Shown: positions 51,490 to 61,287, counted from the stretch's first letter. The stretch is DNA of 64,000 bases from Halobacillus karajensis (GCF_900108515.1 NZ_FNWW01000004.1:62001-126000); one strand, 5' to 3'. Numbers and translations: made by a program. The notes: generated by a model from the sequence alone, not told the origin.

Positions 51490-53082
51490 ATGAAAAAGAG
51501 TAAAAGGGGAAATAGAAAAAATTTAGTGGAGTTAAAGATTTTTATCCCCTCTATACTGATCGTTCTTGCTATTTGTATTCCCTTTTCGTTATATGAAGAT
51601 GCATCTTTAGACATGTTAAATCATATTTTTAACGAAATTACGAAAGCGTTTACATGGGGGTATATTTGGTACGGAACTTTAATCACTATCGCAGCATTAT
51701 ATTTTTCATTTTCCAAATACGGAAAGGTCGTATTAGGAGATCTGAAGGAAAAGGCAAGATTTACACTGTTTGAATATGCTTCCATTTTAGTCGCCATGGG
51801 GCTGGGATCTACCATTATGCGAACGGGTATGGTGGAATGGACGAATGTGGCACAGAACCCTCCTTTTGGAGCGGAGGCAAATTCAATGGAAGCCATAATG
51901 TGGGGGAGTTCCTACAGTATGTTTTTATGGAGTTTCCAAACCTTTGCTATTTTTGTTATGGCAGCCCCGGCATTAGGTTATATTATGCATGTCCGTAAAA
52001 AGCCTTTCTTGAGGATTTCGGAAGCCTGTCGGTGTATTTTTGGAGATAAGTTTATCGATGGCTTAGGTGGAAAAATGTTAGACATGATTTTCTTAATTAG
52101 TATATTCGCTGGAGCAGCAGTGACCTTAGGTTTAGGTGCGCCGATTATCACCCATAATTTAGCTGAATTACTTAACATAGAGATCACATTTACTTTAACA
52201 TTAATCGTGACAATCATCTGGGTATTCCTATTTTCGATGAGTGCTTATTTAGGAATAGAAAAAGGGATAAAAAGATTAAGCACCTTTAATATGTATATGG
52301 CTGGTGCATTTACAATTTTTATCTTAATCGCGGGACCTGGGATTTTTATCCTTGATTACTTTACAGATAGTGTTGGTTTTCTATTAACGAATTATTTCAA
52401 CATGTCTCTTTATACCAATTCCATTAATATGGAAAAAACCACGTATATAGTGAAAAACACGGTCTTTTGGTTTGCATATTCAGCTACATGGGCTATGTTA
52501 CATAGTGTATTTGCTGCAAAAATTTCTCGAGGGAGAACCATTAAGGAGATGATACTTACCTATTTATTGGCCCCTACTTTAATATCTTGGGTTGCGACAG
52601 GCGTCCTTGGTGGTCTAGGGGTGAATAGGTATCTGACAGGAGATATCCCTGTAATGGATGTTGTAAGAGAACAGAGTCCAATGGCTGTTATCCCTGAAAT
52701 ATTAGCGTCTTTGCCTTTCTCTACTCTAGCGATTACAGTTTTCATTATTTTGGCAACCGTTTTTCTGACTACGACACTCGATTCAACAACGTATACGGTG
52801 GCATCTTATCTGAGCACAAAAAATATGGCGAAGCGAGAGCCCTCCAAAATATTAAGGATTTTTGTGGCTGGAATTATTACTTTCATTGGACTAACTTTGA
52901 TGAGAATAGGGGGACTTGCACCGTTATCCGTGCTTTCTGGTCTGATGGGGATCCCCATCATTTTTATACAGTTTTTGACCGTTTATGCAGCGAAGAAAAT
53001 GATGGATGAAGATAGAGCATGGGAGACGAATGTAAAGCATAAAAACGATCCTGTGGAAATGGAATGGAGAAAGGTGAATTAA
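51490..53082 (+). CDS. BCCT-family transporter, CaiT-like
   Basis: ATG 51490 follows GGGAGG. The 530-aa, 12-TM protein differs clearly from the transporter at 43473-45167. It has the BCCT core motif as WAMLHSVFAAKISRGRTIKEM instead of the canonical WxxHISWAP, and MGLGSTIMRTGMVEWTN in place of the GIGVGFVFWGIAEP glycine stretch. Met instead of Gly there is typical of CaiT-type sodium-independent exchangers (known for CaiT). It has short termini with no acidic osmosensing tail. It heads a catabolic gene set, so it probably imports a quaternary-amine substrate or exchanges it for a product. Confidence 0.88.
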   Translation: MKKSKRGNRKNLVELKIFIPSILIVLAICIPFSLYEDASLDMLNHIFNEITKAFTWGYIWYGTLITIAALYFSFSKYGKVVLGDLKEKARFTLFEYASILVAMGLGSTIMRTGMVEWTNVAQNPPFGAEANSMEAIMWGSSYSMFLWSFQTFAIFVMAAPALGYIMHVRKKPFLRISEACRCIFGDKFIDGLGGKMLDMIFLISIFAGAAVTLGLGAPIITHNLAELLNIEITFTLTLIVTIIWVFLFSMSAYLGIEKGIKRLSTFNMYMAGAFTIFILIAGPGIFILDYFTDSVGFLLTNYFNMSLYTNSINMEKTTYIVKNTVFWFAYSATWAMLHSVFAAKISRGRTIKEMILTYLLAPTLISWVATGVLGGLGVNRYLTGDIPVMDVVREQSPMAVIPEILASLPFSTLAITVFIILATVFLTTTLDSTTYTVASYLSTKNMAKREPSKILRIFVAGIITFIGLTLMRIGGLAPLSVLSGLMGIPIIFIQFLTVYAAKKMMDEDRAWETNVKHKNDPVEMEWRKVN

Positions 53083-53126
53083 ATAAAACCAAATCATACT
53101 ATTATGACTGGGATTTCTGTATTATT

Positions 53127-53154
53127 ACCCGAGAGATGTTTCTCGGGTTTTTTC
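53127..53154 (+). terminator. Terminator after the CaiT-like transporter
   Basis: ACCCGAGA (53127-53134) and TCTCGGGT (53141-53148) followed by TTTTTTC. In the remaining gap to 53407 a 37-codon frame (53156-53269, MTLQLPFKIDPFQTEEPTK...) has no ribosome site or known relative and is not called. Confidence 0.85.
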
Positions 53155-53406
53155 TATGACTCTACAACTTCCGTTTAAAATTGATCCATTTCAAACGGAG
53201 GAGCCTACTAAGAATATCAATATTTTTGAGCCTCTTCCTGTGGGCTACATGGATAAGGGCCGCCTTTAACTGAAAAAATACTACATATAGAAGTGGTGAA
53301 AAATATATATTTATAAAAGAAAGTTTTATAGTGTAAAATTATTCTATTAGATTTTTCAAAAAATTCACATCCTCTGCCATACTAATCGATATTGGAGGTA
53401 GTTCAA

Positions 53407-55098
53407 GTGCTTACTTTAAAAAACGTGGTTGAACTCGAAATATTAAAAGGTGCAATCGTGAGGACGGCTAAGCAAAGGTTAGATGAACAACCAGTGGAAT
53501 GGGTCTCCATTATGGATATCCCGGTGGAGAATTATATTCGTAAAAACGAATTGGTGTTAAATATTGGGGCTGGTGCAGGGAAGGATATGAATACATTTCT
53601 TACATTTGTCGAAAGCGTCTATGAGTCCGGAGCTTCAGCCCTGGCCATTGCAAAAGGGAAATATATTGTAGATATTCCCCAAAGTGTCCTTGCTTTTGCA
53701 GAAGAGAAGGAATTCCCAATTATTGAAGTGCCATGGGAAATTCGTTCTGCTGAAGTTATCCATTCTGTGATGAATGAAATTAAAAAAGACCAAAATGAAG
53801 AGATGGAAATAGTGGAGAACATTCAACAGCATCTTTTAAATATCATTCTTCAATCTCCCACCCTATCTAAGGTTTCCAACTATATAAGTGAAAAATTGGG
53901 ATTCCCCCTTATCATCATTGATAAAACAGGGATGATAAAAGGTAAGAGTGTATACGCTCAAGAATTTGCAGAAAAATGGACCCTTTACAAAAAGAATAAC
54001 GATATTCCTCAAACCGCATCACTTACCTATAAACACCACCCCTTACATGCTAGAATCGAGAGAATTAAATGGTTTGATCATATGATTTTACAAATCCCTA
54101 TAGAATCTTCTAACCGCATTAATGGCTATATCATGGTCGATTTAAAAAATGAAGAGGAGATAGATGTATTCTTGAACAATAAGAATGTCAGTATTCTGGA
54201 GCAGTCCTCTACAGTATTAGCGCTGTGGTTTCTGCGTGAAAACGCGATCGAAGAAACCAAAAACAAACTTAGGGGAGATTTTGTATGGAGGCTAGCAAAA
54301 GGGGAGTTTATGAATGACAACCAAAAAATAGCCCAGGCGAAGTCACTCGGTTATAAATTAGACATCTCCTACACCTGTGTCATTGGTTCAGTTGAAAATT
54401 ATGAAACCCTTTATCAAAGAAATCAAACCCATACTTCCTTTGAGCGATGGAAAGGAAGTATGGAGCATATGATCCAGGAAGAAATCTTTATCGTGACTAA
54501 TATGTCAAATAAGAGGGCAATGATCACGAATCATGATGACGAAATCATTTTATTTCTCGAAGCTTCGATGGAAAATTATAAAGAACAAGCTCATAATTTT
54601 CTTGAGTTATTGAGCCGACGTTTAAATAATCTATTACCTGGCTTAATCATTTCTTGGGGGATCGGAAGATGTCATGATAATAATGCAAGGTTTGTAGCGA
54701 GTTATAATGAAGCCCAACTAGCTCTTGAAATAGGCCGAAAAAAAGACGGGAAGACTTGTCGTACGAATTATGATGACACAAGAGTTGAACGTGCCCTTGT
54801 AAAAATGGCAAAAGATGAAGAGATAAGGGACATTGTTAACCAAACGATAAAACCTCTGTTAAGCTATGATCTACAAAAAAATACGAATTTTATAGATACC
54901 ATCACTACTTATAATGAAAATCAAGGCAAAATTAGTCAAACCGCTAGAGACTTACATTTACATCGTCATTCTCTTATTTATCGATTGAAAAAAATCGAAG
55001 GAATAGTAAACTTATCCATTATCGATCCAGAGGATAGATTTTTATTGGAACTATGCATTAAATTATGGAAGTTAGGGGAGGTTGAGGTGAAAACCTGA
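53407..55098 (+). CDS. PucR-family transcriptional regulator
   Basis: GTG 53407 follows GGAGGT at 7 nt. The 563-aa protein has an N-terminal PucR domain (residues ~5-125, with NELVLNIGAGAGKDM and ASALAIAKGKYI), a central GGDEF-like/CdaR segment (~290-450) and a C-terminal HTH_30 (RDLHLHRHSLIYRLKKIEGI, ~525-545). PucR/CdaR proteins activate purine, sugar-acid or amine catabolism genes on ligand binding. Placed between the transporter and the oxidoreductase operon, it is the likely local activator. Confidence 0.9.
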   Translation: MLTLKNVVELEILKGAIVRTAKQRLDEQPVEWVSIMDIPVENYIRKNELVLNIGAGAGKDMNTFLTFVESVYESGASALAIAKGKYIVDIPQSVLAFAEEKEFPIIEVPWEIRSAEVIHSVMNEIKKDQNEEMEIVENIQQHLLNIILQSPTLSKVSNYISEKLGFPLIIIDKTGMIKGKSVYAQEFAEKWTLYKKNNDIPQTASLTYKHHPLHARIERIKWFDHMILQIPIESSNRINGYIMVDLKNEEEIDVFLNNKNVSILEQSSTVLALWFLRENAIEETKNKLRGDFVWRLAKGEFMNDNQKIAQAKSLGYKLDISYTCVIGSVENYETLYQRNQTHTSFERWKGSMEHMIQEEIFIVTNMSNKRAMITNHDDEIILFLEASMENYKEQAHNFLELLSRRLNNLLPGLIISWGIGRCHDNNARFVASYNEAQLALEIGRKKDGKTCRTNYDDTRVERALVKMAKDEEIRDIVNQTIKPLLSYDLQKNTNFIDTITTYNENQGKISQTARDLHLHRHSLIYRLKKIEGIVNLSIIDPEDRFLLELCIKLWKLGEVEVKT

Positions 55099-55126
55099 TC
55101 ATCAATCCAGATCCTTAGTCTTTCTT

Positions 55127-55160
55127 AAAAAAGCAGCTTTTCAAAAAAGCTGCTTTTTTA
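55127..55160 (+). terminator. Terminator after pucR-type gene
   Basis: AAAAAAGCAGCTTTT and AAAAGCTGCTTTTTT form a nearly symmetrical stem; works in both directions. The operon downstream must have its own promoter in 55161-55290. Confidence 0.85.
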
Positions 55161-55302
55161 TTTTTCTCTTTTTGGAAAGGGAGGGGATTCCCTTTAAAAG
55201 TGTCGGACTTTTCTAAAAATGTTTTCTACAAAATGGCGAATGACTATTTCGGCCTTAGCGATATATGATGACGTTAAGCATTAACAAAGAGGGGTGGAGT
55301 AC

Positions 55303-56526
55303 ATGAAGCAATTACCGGAGACAGCCGACGTTGTTATTATTGGAGCAGGATTGATGGGATGCTGCACAGCATTCGAATTAGCCAAAAGAAGCGTAAAGAA
55401 CATCGTGGTATTAGAGAAAAATGCTATAGGTTCCGGAGCCACTGGTCAATCAAGTGGTGTTTTGCGAGGTCATTATAGCTATGAAGTCCTTACAAGGATG
55501 GCGGTCCAAAGTCTGGATACTTTTAAATATGCTGAAGAAATTCTAGGCGCTGATGTTGGTTACCAACCAGTAGGATATTTGTTCGGTGTAGACCATCAAA
55601 ATATCGAAAACCTTCAAAAAAATGTGGAGATGCAGAAAAGGAATGGTGTTTATACCGACATGGTCTCCCGAGAGGAGGTCAAGGAAATTTCCCCTTACTT
55701 AGATACCGATCTATTTGGTGCATTTTCGTTTGAACCTGAAGGCGGATATGGGGATCCTGTCCTCTTAAGTCAAGCGTATGCAGAGGCAGCTAGACAATTG
55801 GGAGTTACCTTTAAACAACACTGTGCTGTTGATCGAGTGATGACTAGCCAAGACGGAAGCTCCATTGTTGGTGTAGAAACCGTAGATCATCATTTTATAT
55901 CTACACCTTCTGTCATTGTTGCTGCTGGGGTAGGGGCTCATCATTTAATGAAGAACGCAGGTGTTGAGGTGCCTATTAAAGGACAACGAGCTCAGCTCAT
56001 TTACATCGATCCAGGGGCAGAGATAAAAAAGGCTCCTTCTTTTGGTGATTTCGTTCAGGATCAATATATTAAACCTGAGGTTAGCAGCGGGCACTTATTA
56101 TTAGGGAATGCAGATCATGCCTCCCCACATTTTATAAATCCATCTGATTATGATAAAGGCCGATATCCAAAGCATGCGACAGAGAAGGCTATAGAAACAG
56201 CAATTACGAAATTTTCGAATGCGTTTCCAACCCTTGATAACGCTAAGCTTTTAGCTAGTTATTCTGCAGCGTATGAAATTACCCCGGACGGTATACCTTA
56301 TATTAGTCGTACACCAGTAGAAGGGGTTTACCTATGTACGGGGTTTAGTGGGCATGGATATAAGATCACTCCGGTAGTAGGTAAGTTAACAGCAGATCTA
56401 GTCTTAGAAGGGGAAAGCACACAAGAGGGAATTAGTCTCTCACCTTTCCGGCTGAGCCGTTTGAACGAAAATGACTCACTGAAAGCTGCGCACCCGTATA
56501 CCACCACCATAAATGCGCATGTGTAA
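55303..56526 (+). CDS. FAD-dependent amine oxidoreductase (DAO family, sarcosine/dimethylglycine dehydrogenase-like)
   Basis: ATG 55303 follows GAGGGGTGGAG. The 407-aa protein has the dinucleotide motif VVIIGAGLMGCCTAFEL (residues ~9-25), VVLEKNAIGSGATGQSSGVL near 35-55 (the FAD pyrophosphate/isoalloxazine site of DAO enzymes), and C-terminal TPDGIPYIS...GVYLCTGFSGHGYKITP. It is similar to the beta subunit of sarcosine oxidase and to ETF-linked N-methyl amine dehydrogenases. ETF genes follow at once, so electrons probably go to ETF rather than O2. The substrate is probably an N-methylated amino acid. Confidence 0.85.
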   Translation: MKQLPETADVVIIGAGLMGCCTAFELAKRSVKNIVVLEKNAIGSGATGQSSGVLRGHYSYEVLTRMAVQSLDTFKYAEEILGADVGYQPVGYLFGVDHQNIENLQKNVEMQKRNGVYTDMVSREEVKEISPYLDTDLFGAFSFEPEGGYGDPVLLSQAYAEAARQLGVTFKQHCAVDRVMTSQDGSSIVGVETVDHHFISTPSVIVAAGVGAHHLMKNAGVEVPIKGQRAQLIYIDPGAEIKKAPSFGDFVQDQYIKPEVSSGHLLLGNADHASPHFINPSDYDKGRYPKHATEKAIETAITKFSNAFPTLDNAKLLASYSAAYEITPDGIPYISRTPVEGVYLCTGFSGHGYKITPVVGKLTADLVLEGESTQEGISLSPFRLSRLNENDSLKAAHPYTTTINAHV

Positions 56527-56560
56527 GGTTTAAATATGACGACAAAAAGGAGTAATTAGA

Positions 56561-57328
56561 ATGATGAACATTGTGGTGATTTTAAAACAAACGATGGATT
56601 TAGAAGAGCAGGTAACTATAGAAGGTTTAAAAATAGATAACGAAAATGTAGAACTCATTCTTAACCCATACGATGAGTATGCAGTGGAGGAGGCCGTTAA
56701 GCTAAAAGAAGAGCATGGAGGGGGAGTAACAGCAATCACGTTTGGTAAACCCGAGGCGGAAAGTGCGCTTCGTACAGCCTTAGCTATGGGGGCAGATAAA
56801 GCAATCTTAGTGGAACAAGAGCGAGAACTAGATGAAAGTTCAATCGCTAAAATACTCGCTGCCGCGATTAGAGATAATGAATTTGACATTATCCTGGGCG
56901 GGAATATGTCAGTGGATAATGGGGCTAGTCAAGTAGGACCGCGTGTGGCAGAGGAGCTTGACATTCCCCATATCTCTACCCTCACGAAACTTGACATTGA
57001 CGGAGAGAATGTAAGAGCAGAACGGGATTCAGAAGGGGATGTGGAAATTGTAGAGTCCATGTTGCCTATCCTGGTTACGGCACAACAAGGGTTAAATGAA
57101 CCTCGGTATCCGTCACTTCCTAATATTATGAAAGCGAAAAAGAAACCATTGGAAAAAGTAGATATCGAAGACTTGGGGCTGGAGGAGGTTGTTAGTAAAG
57201 TTAGGTCGACAGTAGTGGATCTTTACCAACCACCAAAGAAGAAGAAAGGGCGTATTTTTGCAGGCGATTTAAGGCAACAGGTACAGAAATTAGTACGTTT
57301 ATTACATGAAGAAGAGAAAGTCGTTTAA
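56561..57328 (+). CDS. etfB: Electron transfer flavoprotein, beta subunit
   Basis: The 255-aa protein carries NIVVILKQTMD at the N-terminus, LNPYDEYAVEEAVKLKE and the GADKAILVEQ and IILGGNMSVDNGASQVGPRVAE segments that bind AMP. It pairs with the alpha subunit to move electrons from flavin dehydrogenases to the membrane quinone pool. It differs from the housekeeping fatty-acid ETF in being placed in this catabolic cluster. ATG 56561 or 56564, AAAAGGAGT upstream. Confidence 0.93.
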   Translation: MMNIVVILKQTMDLEEQVTIEGLKIDNENVELILNPYDEYAVEEAVKLKEEHGGGVTAITFGKPEAESALRTALAMGADKAILVEQERELDESSIAKILAAAIRDNEFDIILGGNMSVDNGASQVGPRVAEELDIPHISTLTKLDIDGENVRAERDSEGDVEIVESMLPILVTAQQGLNEPRYPSLPNIMKAKKKPLEKVDIEDLGLEEVVSKVRSTVVDLYQPPKKKKGRIFAGDLRQQVQKLVRLLHEEEKVV

Positions 57329-57342
57329 AGGAGGAATATCTA

Positions 57343-58320
57343 GTGACAAAAGTACTTGTGCTTGCAGAAGCTAAAAACGGGAAGCTGAGAAGCGTATCTT
57401 TTGAAGTGTTAACAGTTGCCAGTCGTTTAGCCGCAGATGGGGAAATTAGTGCTTGTGTATTTGGAAGTGATGCCGAGCGTCATAGTAAAGAACTTTCCAA
57501 ATACGGGGCTCAAACAATATACATCGCAGAGAACGAAGAATTAGATGATTACACTCCAGATGGATACAAACAAGCTTTATTGGAAGTCATCGAAGAAATG
57601 AACCCTGATGTAATCTTAACTGGACATACTTCTATTGGAAAAGATATATTGCCTCGTATAGCAGCACGGCTGGATAAAGCCTTATTTTCTGATTGTATAA
57701 ATATCGAAACCGATGATGGGATTATCTTCACACGGCCGATCTATTCCGGGAAAGCTTATCAAAAGAAAAAGGTTCATGATGATGTGGTGATCGCAACCAT
57801 TCGACCAAACAATATGGAAGCAGTTGAAAATCCAGTTACGGCTGAAATCATTAAATTGCCAGTTACTATTACTGATTTAAGGGCAATTGTCAAAGAAGTA
57901 GTGAGCAAATCTAATGGAAAAGTGGATCTTGCAGAGGCGAAGGTCGTTGTATCAGGGGGAAGAGGTGTGAAAAGCGCCAAAGGATTCGAACCATTACAAG
58001 AATTAGCAGGTTTACTTGGTGGAGCTGTTGGGGCATCGCGCGGAGCTTGCGATGCGAACTATTGTGATTACTCGTTACAGATTGGTCAGACTGGTAAAGT
58101 GGTGACACCAGATTTATATATCGCATGTGGTATTTCAGGAGCCGTCCAGCACCTGGCTGGCATGTCCAGTTCTAAAGTCATTGTAGCTATCAATAAAGAT
58201 CCAGAGGCGAATATTTTCCAAGTATGCGATTATGGGATAGTAGGGGATCTATTTGAAGTAGTTCCTTTATTAATAGAAGAATTTAAGAGCGCATTGGAAG
58301 AAGATGCGGTGACCAACTAA
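57343..58320 (+). CDS. etfA: Electron transfer flavoprotein, alpha subunit
   Basis: GTG 57343 follows AAAGGAGGAAT. The 325-aa protein has an N-terminal alpha/beta domain and the C-terminal FAD-binding domain with [10 protein letters not shown] (~205), [17 protein letters not shown] (~228), [20 protein letters not shown] (~250) and [20 protein letters not shown] (~285). Spaced 15 nt from etfB. It holds the FAD that accepts electrons from the FAD oxidoreductase. Confidence 0.95.
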   Translation: MTKVLVLAEAKNGKLRSVSFEVLTVASRLAADGEISACVFGSDAERHSKELSKYGAQTIYIAENEELDDYTPDGYKQALLEVIEEMNPDVILTGHTSIGKDILPRIAARLDKALFSDCINIETDDGIIFTRPIYSGKAYQKKKVHDDVVIATIRPNNMEAVENPVTAEIIKLPVTITDLRAIVKEVVSKSNGKVDLAEAKVVVSGGRGVKSAKGFEPLQELAGLLGGAVGASRGACDANYCDYSLQIGQTGKVVTPDLYIACGISGAVQHLAGMSSSKVIVAINKDPEANIFQVCDYGIVGDLFEVVPLLIEEFKSALEEDAVTN

Positions 58321-58339
58321 ATAGAAATCTTGTCCGATT

Positions 58340-58366
58340 ACCGGGTGGCTTAGCCATCCGGTTTAT
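58340..58366 (+). terminator. Weak terminator after etfA
   Basis: ACCGGGTGG (58340-58348) and CCATCCGGT (58354-58362), one G-U pair, short T-tail. It leaves partial read-through to the M24 gene possible. Confidence 0.6.
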
Positions 58367-58556
58367 CTATAAGAAGTTGGTATCTAATTTAAATAGCCTT
58401 CTACTATAGAATGGCAAAACCATAGAATCCCGAATTTTCGTTTTTTTAGCGAGTGTTCTATGAACGCATGCAAATAGGGGCCCATTTTGGAAGAAGCGTT
58501 GTTTTAGACTATTATGAGTGGTCTCCCTAAAAGAATAGAAAAGGAGGAATATCACG

Positions 58557-59732
58557 ATGTTACCCTTCACAATATCCGAATATCAAGAACGAGTCAAAAA
58601 AGTGAAAATAAGTATGGAAGAACAGGGGGTGGAAGTTTTATTGATTACTGATCCCTCGAATATGAACTACGTGTCAGGTTATGATGCTATGTCCTATTAC
58701 ACCCCTCAGGGAGTGATCATAGCAACTAAATTAGAGGAACCCATATGTATTGTACGGTTTCAAGATTTGTTCTGTGCCACAACTACAACTTGGATGTCGC
58801 ATGAAAATATTATAGCCTATCCGGATAAATTTTTATGGGAACCGAAAGTGCTCGATGTGATGGATTTTATTGGAGATCTATTAAAGGAGAAGGGACTGCA
58901 TAATAAACGTATAGGACTTGAGTTTAGTGCTTACTTTTTTACAGCACACAGTCTTAAAAGTCTAGAGAGATGTATACCAGATTCTACATTTATAGATGCG
59001 ACATCTCTCGTCAACTGGGTGAGGACACGAAAGTCACCAAAGGAAATAGAGTATATGCAGATCGCTTCAAGAATATCGGAAAAAAGCATGTATAATGCAA
59101 TAGAAAAAATTGGTGTAGGTGTCAGAGAATCACATGTAGCGGCTGGGATTTTAAAGGATTTAATTGAGGGAACAGGAGTTTATGGAGGAGAATACCCTTC
59201 GATTGCCCCCATAACACCAGCAGGAGAAAGAACAGCAGGTGCCCATTTTTCTTGGACCACAGAAGGGAAGTATAGTGATGGGCAATTAGTTTATATGGAA
59301 TTGTCGGGAAGTTATAAACGGTATCATGCTCCTTTCACTAGGACCGTATTTATAGGAAAGCCACTGGCACAAGTGACAGAAACAACCAAAATCGTGATTG
59401 AAGGGCTGGAAGTAGCGTTATCGACAATAAAGCCTGGAGTAACTTGTGAAGAGGTAGAAAAGGCATGGCAAACAACCATTAATAAATACGGATTAAACAA
59501 AGAATCGAGGATGGGATACACCGTAGGATTAAGCTATCCACCTGTATGGACGGAAAATACGGCCTATTTTAAACCTGGAGAAAAAACGGTTTTAGAACCG
59601 AATATGACTTTTCATATGATGCCGGGAATGTGGCTGGACGGGTATGGAGTTGCGATAACAGAAACCTTGAGGGTTACGGAAAGTGGCTCCGAAACAATCA
59701 CAAAGTTTCCAAAAGAATTATTTGTTAAGTGA
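58557..59732 (+). CDS. M24 pita-bread hydrolase, ectoine hydrolase (DoeA)/creatinase-like
   Basis: ATG follows AAGGAGGAAT. The 391-aa protein has a creatinase N-domain (DPSNMNYVSGYDAMSYYTPQGV, ~30-50) and a pita-bread C-domain (~165-385). The five aminopeptidase metal ligands are mostly replaced: YMELSGSYKRYHAPFTRT lacks both Asp, and GYTVGLSYPPVW lacks the His. Loss of the metal site is known for creatinase and the ectoine hydrolase DoeA/EutD. The segments ELSG-YKRYH-P-TRT, GLSYPPVW and ITETLRVTESG resemble my recollection of DoeA. It may open a cyclic amide/ureide of an osmolyte. DoeB-D partners are not in the window. Confidence 0.75.
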   Translation: MLPFTISEYQERVKKVKISMEEQGVEVLLITDPSNMNYVSGYDAMSYYTPQGVIIATKLEEPICIVRFQDLFCATTTTWMSHENIIAYPDKFLWEPKVLDVMDFIGDLLKEKGLHNKRIGLEFSAYFFTAHSLKSLERCIPDSTFIDATSLVNWVRTRKSPKEIEYMQIASRISEKSMYNAIEKIGVGVRESHVAAGILKDLIEGTGVYGGEYPSIAPITPAGERTAGAHFSWTTEGKYSDGQLVYMELSGSYKRYHAPFTRTVFIGKPLAQVTETTKIVIEGLEVALSTIKPGVTCEEVEKAWQTTINKYGLNKESRMGYTVGLSYPPVWTENTAYFKPGEKTVLEPNMTFHMMPGMWLDGYGVAITETLRVTESGSETITKFPKELFVK

Positions 59733-60046
59733 GGATGGGAACAGTTGAAAGGTGGTAAATCTCTGCCGCTCCCCATTAAAACAACCGGTCTGTCACGGAA
59801 AGTCCATTCACATATGAGAACGCTCTCTTATTTAAATGAGGACATATTAGAGCTTTGGCCTATCCATCGTGTAAAGGCTCAATTTTATTGAATTTCTTCT
59901 TTTATTTTTAGAAACAAAGATGGTGCAGTCTGAAAAAGGGAAGATTCTACGATTTCAATGAGAGATTGTACTTAAGAAAACGAATTGGGGGATTTCTAAA
60001 ACTTTCTGGTATACATAAGGAGCAGGGATGCATATAATAACATACA

Positions 60047-60058
60047 GAACATTTGTTC
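60047..60058 (+). promoter_or_regulatory. LexA (SOS) box
   Basis: GAACATTTGTTC, a near-perfect Bacillus SOS operator, lies 20 bp before ATG 60078. The gap 59733-60046 contains no gene; only an A/T-rich, promoter-like part near 60025-60045 (CATATAATAA). Confidence 0.7.
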
Positions 60059-60077
60059 CTAATGTGGGGTGACACCA

Positions 60078-60302
60078 ATGGATTCTTTAATAAAGAAGTC
60101 CGAAGTTGAAAAGATCAAGATTGATTTGATTTATTTAAACCGGGAAGGGGAAATCTCTCAACGAACGATTCGAGTTACAGGGGTTCGTCGAAATCATGTT
60201 TTAGCCTATTGTTATACTCGTAAAGAAGTCAGGTCCTTTCTTAAAGAAAATATTTTAGCTGTGTTCCCTGTGTATCGCACGAAGAAGTCATTCGGAGCAT
60301 AA
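60078..60302 (+). CDS. Small WYL-like protein, SOS controlled (host copy)
   Basis: ATG 60078 is preferred over GTG 60069 (GTGGGGTG upstream). The 74-aa protein shares IDLIYLNREGEISQRTIRVT and HVLAYCYTRKEVRSFLKENI with the prophage protein at 34322-34546. It lies convergent to lexA with a common terminator. The role is unknown; an SOS box and association of the prophage copy with YolD suggest involvement in damage tolerance. Confidence 0.6.
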   Translation: MDSLIKKSEVEKIKIDLIYLNREGEISQRTIRVTGVRRNHVLAYCYTRKEVRSFLKENILAVFPVYRTKKSFGA

Positions 60303-60450
60303 GGGAGAGAATATAGAAAAGGATAAAAAAGAGAAGTGCCCCGCTAGCGAGCCTCCTTAATACATTATAGGGTTACAAAGCCTTTCTTGTTGAAACTTTC
60401 ACTCAACCTCCTTTGTGAAAAGAAATCATAATAGTCGAGTTTTAGACATT

Positions 60451-60486
60451 AAAAAGGAGAGACGAATAAAATCGTCTCTCCTTTTT
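60451..60486. terminator. Bidirectional terminator between the WYL-like gene and lexA
   Basis: AAAAAGGAGAGACGA (60451-60465) and TCGTCTCTCCTTTTT (60472-60486) are exactly complementary, with A/T runs on both sides. Confidence 0.9.
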
Positions 60487-61108
60487 AATGAACGGTGCGA
60501 TATAAGCCAACTACTTTACCTAATATGGAAACATCATTCAGTAATATGGGTTCCATCGTAGCGTTTTCAGGCTGAAGTCGTATATGGTTTCTTTCTTTAA
60601 AGAACCTCTTAACAGTAGCTTCTTCCTCCTCCGTCATGGCCACAACAATGTCACCATTTTGGGCTGTCTGCTGTTGTCTGACAATCACCATATCTCCATC
60701 CAGTATTCCGGCTTCAATCATACTCTCTCCTTGTACGATGAGTACGAAAGTATTGTCTTCCGATCCAGCGAGTGTGTCTGGGAGCGGCACGTATTCTTCA
60801 ATGTTCTCGACTGCAGTAATCGGGGATCCGGCCGTAACCTTACCGATAACCGGTGCATAAGAAGCCTCTGTTCTTGGAATACTGTGGTCTTCCTCCAATT
60901 CTATCACTTCAATGGCTCGGGGTTTGGTAGGATCGCGCCGAATATAGCCCTTCTTTTCCAGTCTAGACAGGTGACCGTGTACGGTTGAACTTGAAGCAAG
61001 CCCAACGGATTGTCCGATCTCTCTCACGGATGGGGGGTACCCCTTCAATAACACTTGTTCTTTAATAAAATCTAATATTTCCTGCTGCCGCTTTGAAAGT
61101 TTACTCAT
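60485..61108 (-). CDS. lexA: LexA, SOS repressor
   Basis: This 207-aa protein is full length for Bacillus LexA (DinR). It has a winged helix with [22 protein letters not shown] (~24-45), cleavage site Ala93-Gly94 in KVTAGSP, Ser129 in QGESM and Lys167 in ATVKRF. RecA filaments trigger self-cleavage and derepression. It controls its own promoter and the divergent small gene and resolvase. At least three boxes here and others at 34286 and 60047 match its operator. Confidence 0.97.
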   Translation of the reverse strand: MSKLSKRQQEILDFIKEQVLLKGYPPSVREIGQSVGLASSSTVHGHLSRLEKKGYIRRDPTKPRAIEVIELEEDHSIPRTEASYAPVIGKVTAGSPITAVENIEEYVPLPDTLAGSEDNTFVLIVQGESMIEAGILDGDMVIVRQQQTAQNGDIVVAMTEEEEATVKRFFKERNHIRLQPENATMEPILLNDVSILGKVVGLYRTVH

Positions 61109-61170
61109 AGATTAGCACCTCGTACATAGGATTATAGTAACCACATTGTACCATGCATATTCTATAAATA

Positions 61171-61184
61171 CAAACACGCGTTCG
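61171..61184 (-). promoter_or_regulatory. Operator in the lexA promoter
   Basis: Read on the minus strand CGAACGCGTGTTTG, one base off the consensus in the second half-site. It lies ~63-76 bp before the lexA start, next to TATAGAAT, a candidate -10. Confidence 0.6.
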
Positions 61185-61194
61185 AAAAAAGATG

Positions 61195-61267
61195 TTGACA
61201 GGAACGTACATTCGTATATAATTTAAAGTAACAAAACACGAACACAGGTTCTCGAGAACGTTCGTTC
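61195..61267 (+). promoter_or_regulatory. SOS promoter with three LexA boxes (divergent gene)
   Basis: TTGACA (61195-61200), a 16-bp spacer and TATAAT (61217-61222) form a strong sigma-A promoter. Box GAACGTACATTC fills the spacer (61202-61213); GAACACAGGTTC (61240-61251) and GAACGTTCGTTC (61256-61267) lie just downstream, so LexA can block both polymerase binding and start. This equals the yneA control region of Bacillus. Confidence 0.88.
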
Positions 61268-61287
61268 TTATAAATGGAGGGGTTATT

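Noticed and set aside
53156-53269. 37-codon frame downstream of the CaiT-like transporter
   Set aside because: Lies directly on the terminator T-run, lacks a ribosome site and has no relative I recognise; perhaps a relic.
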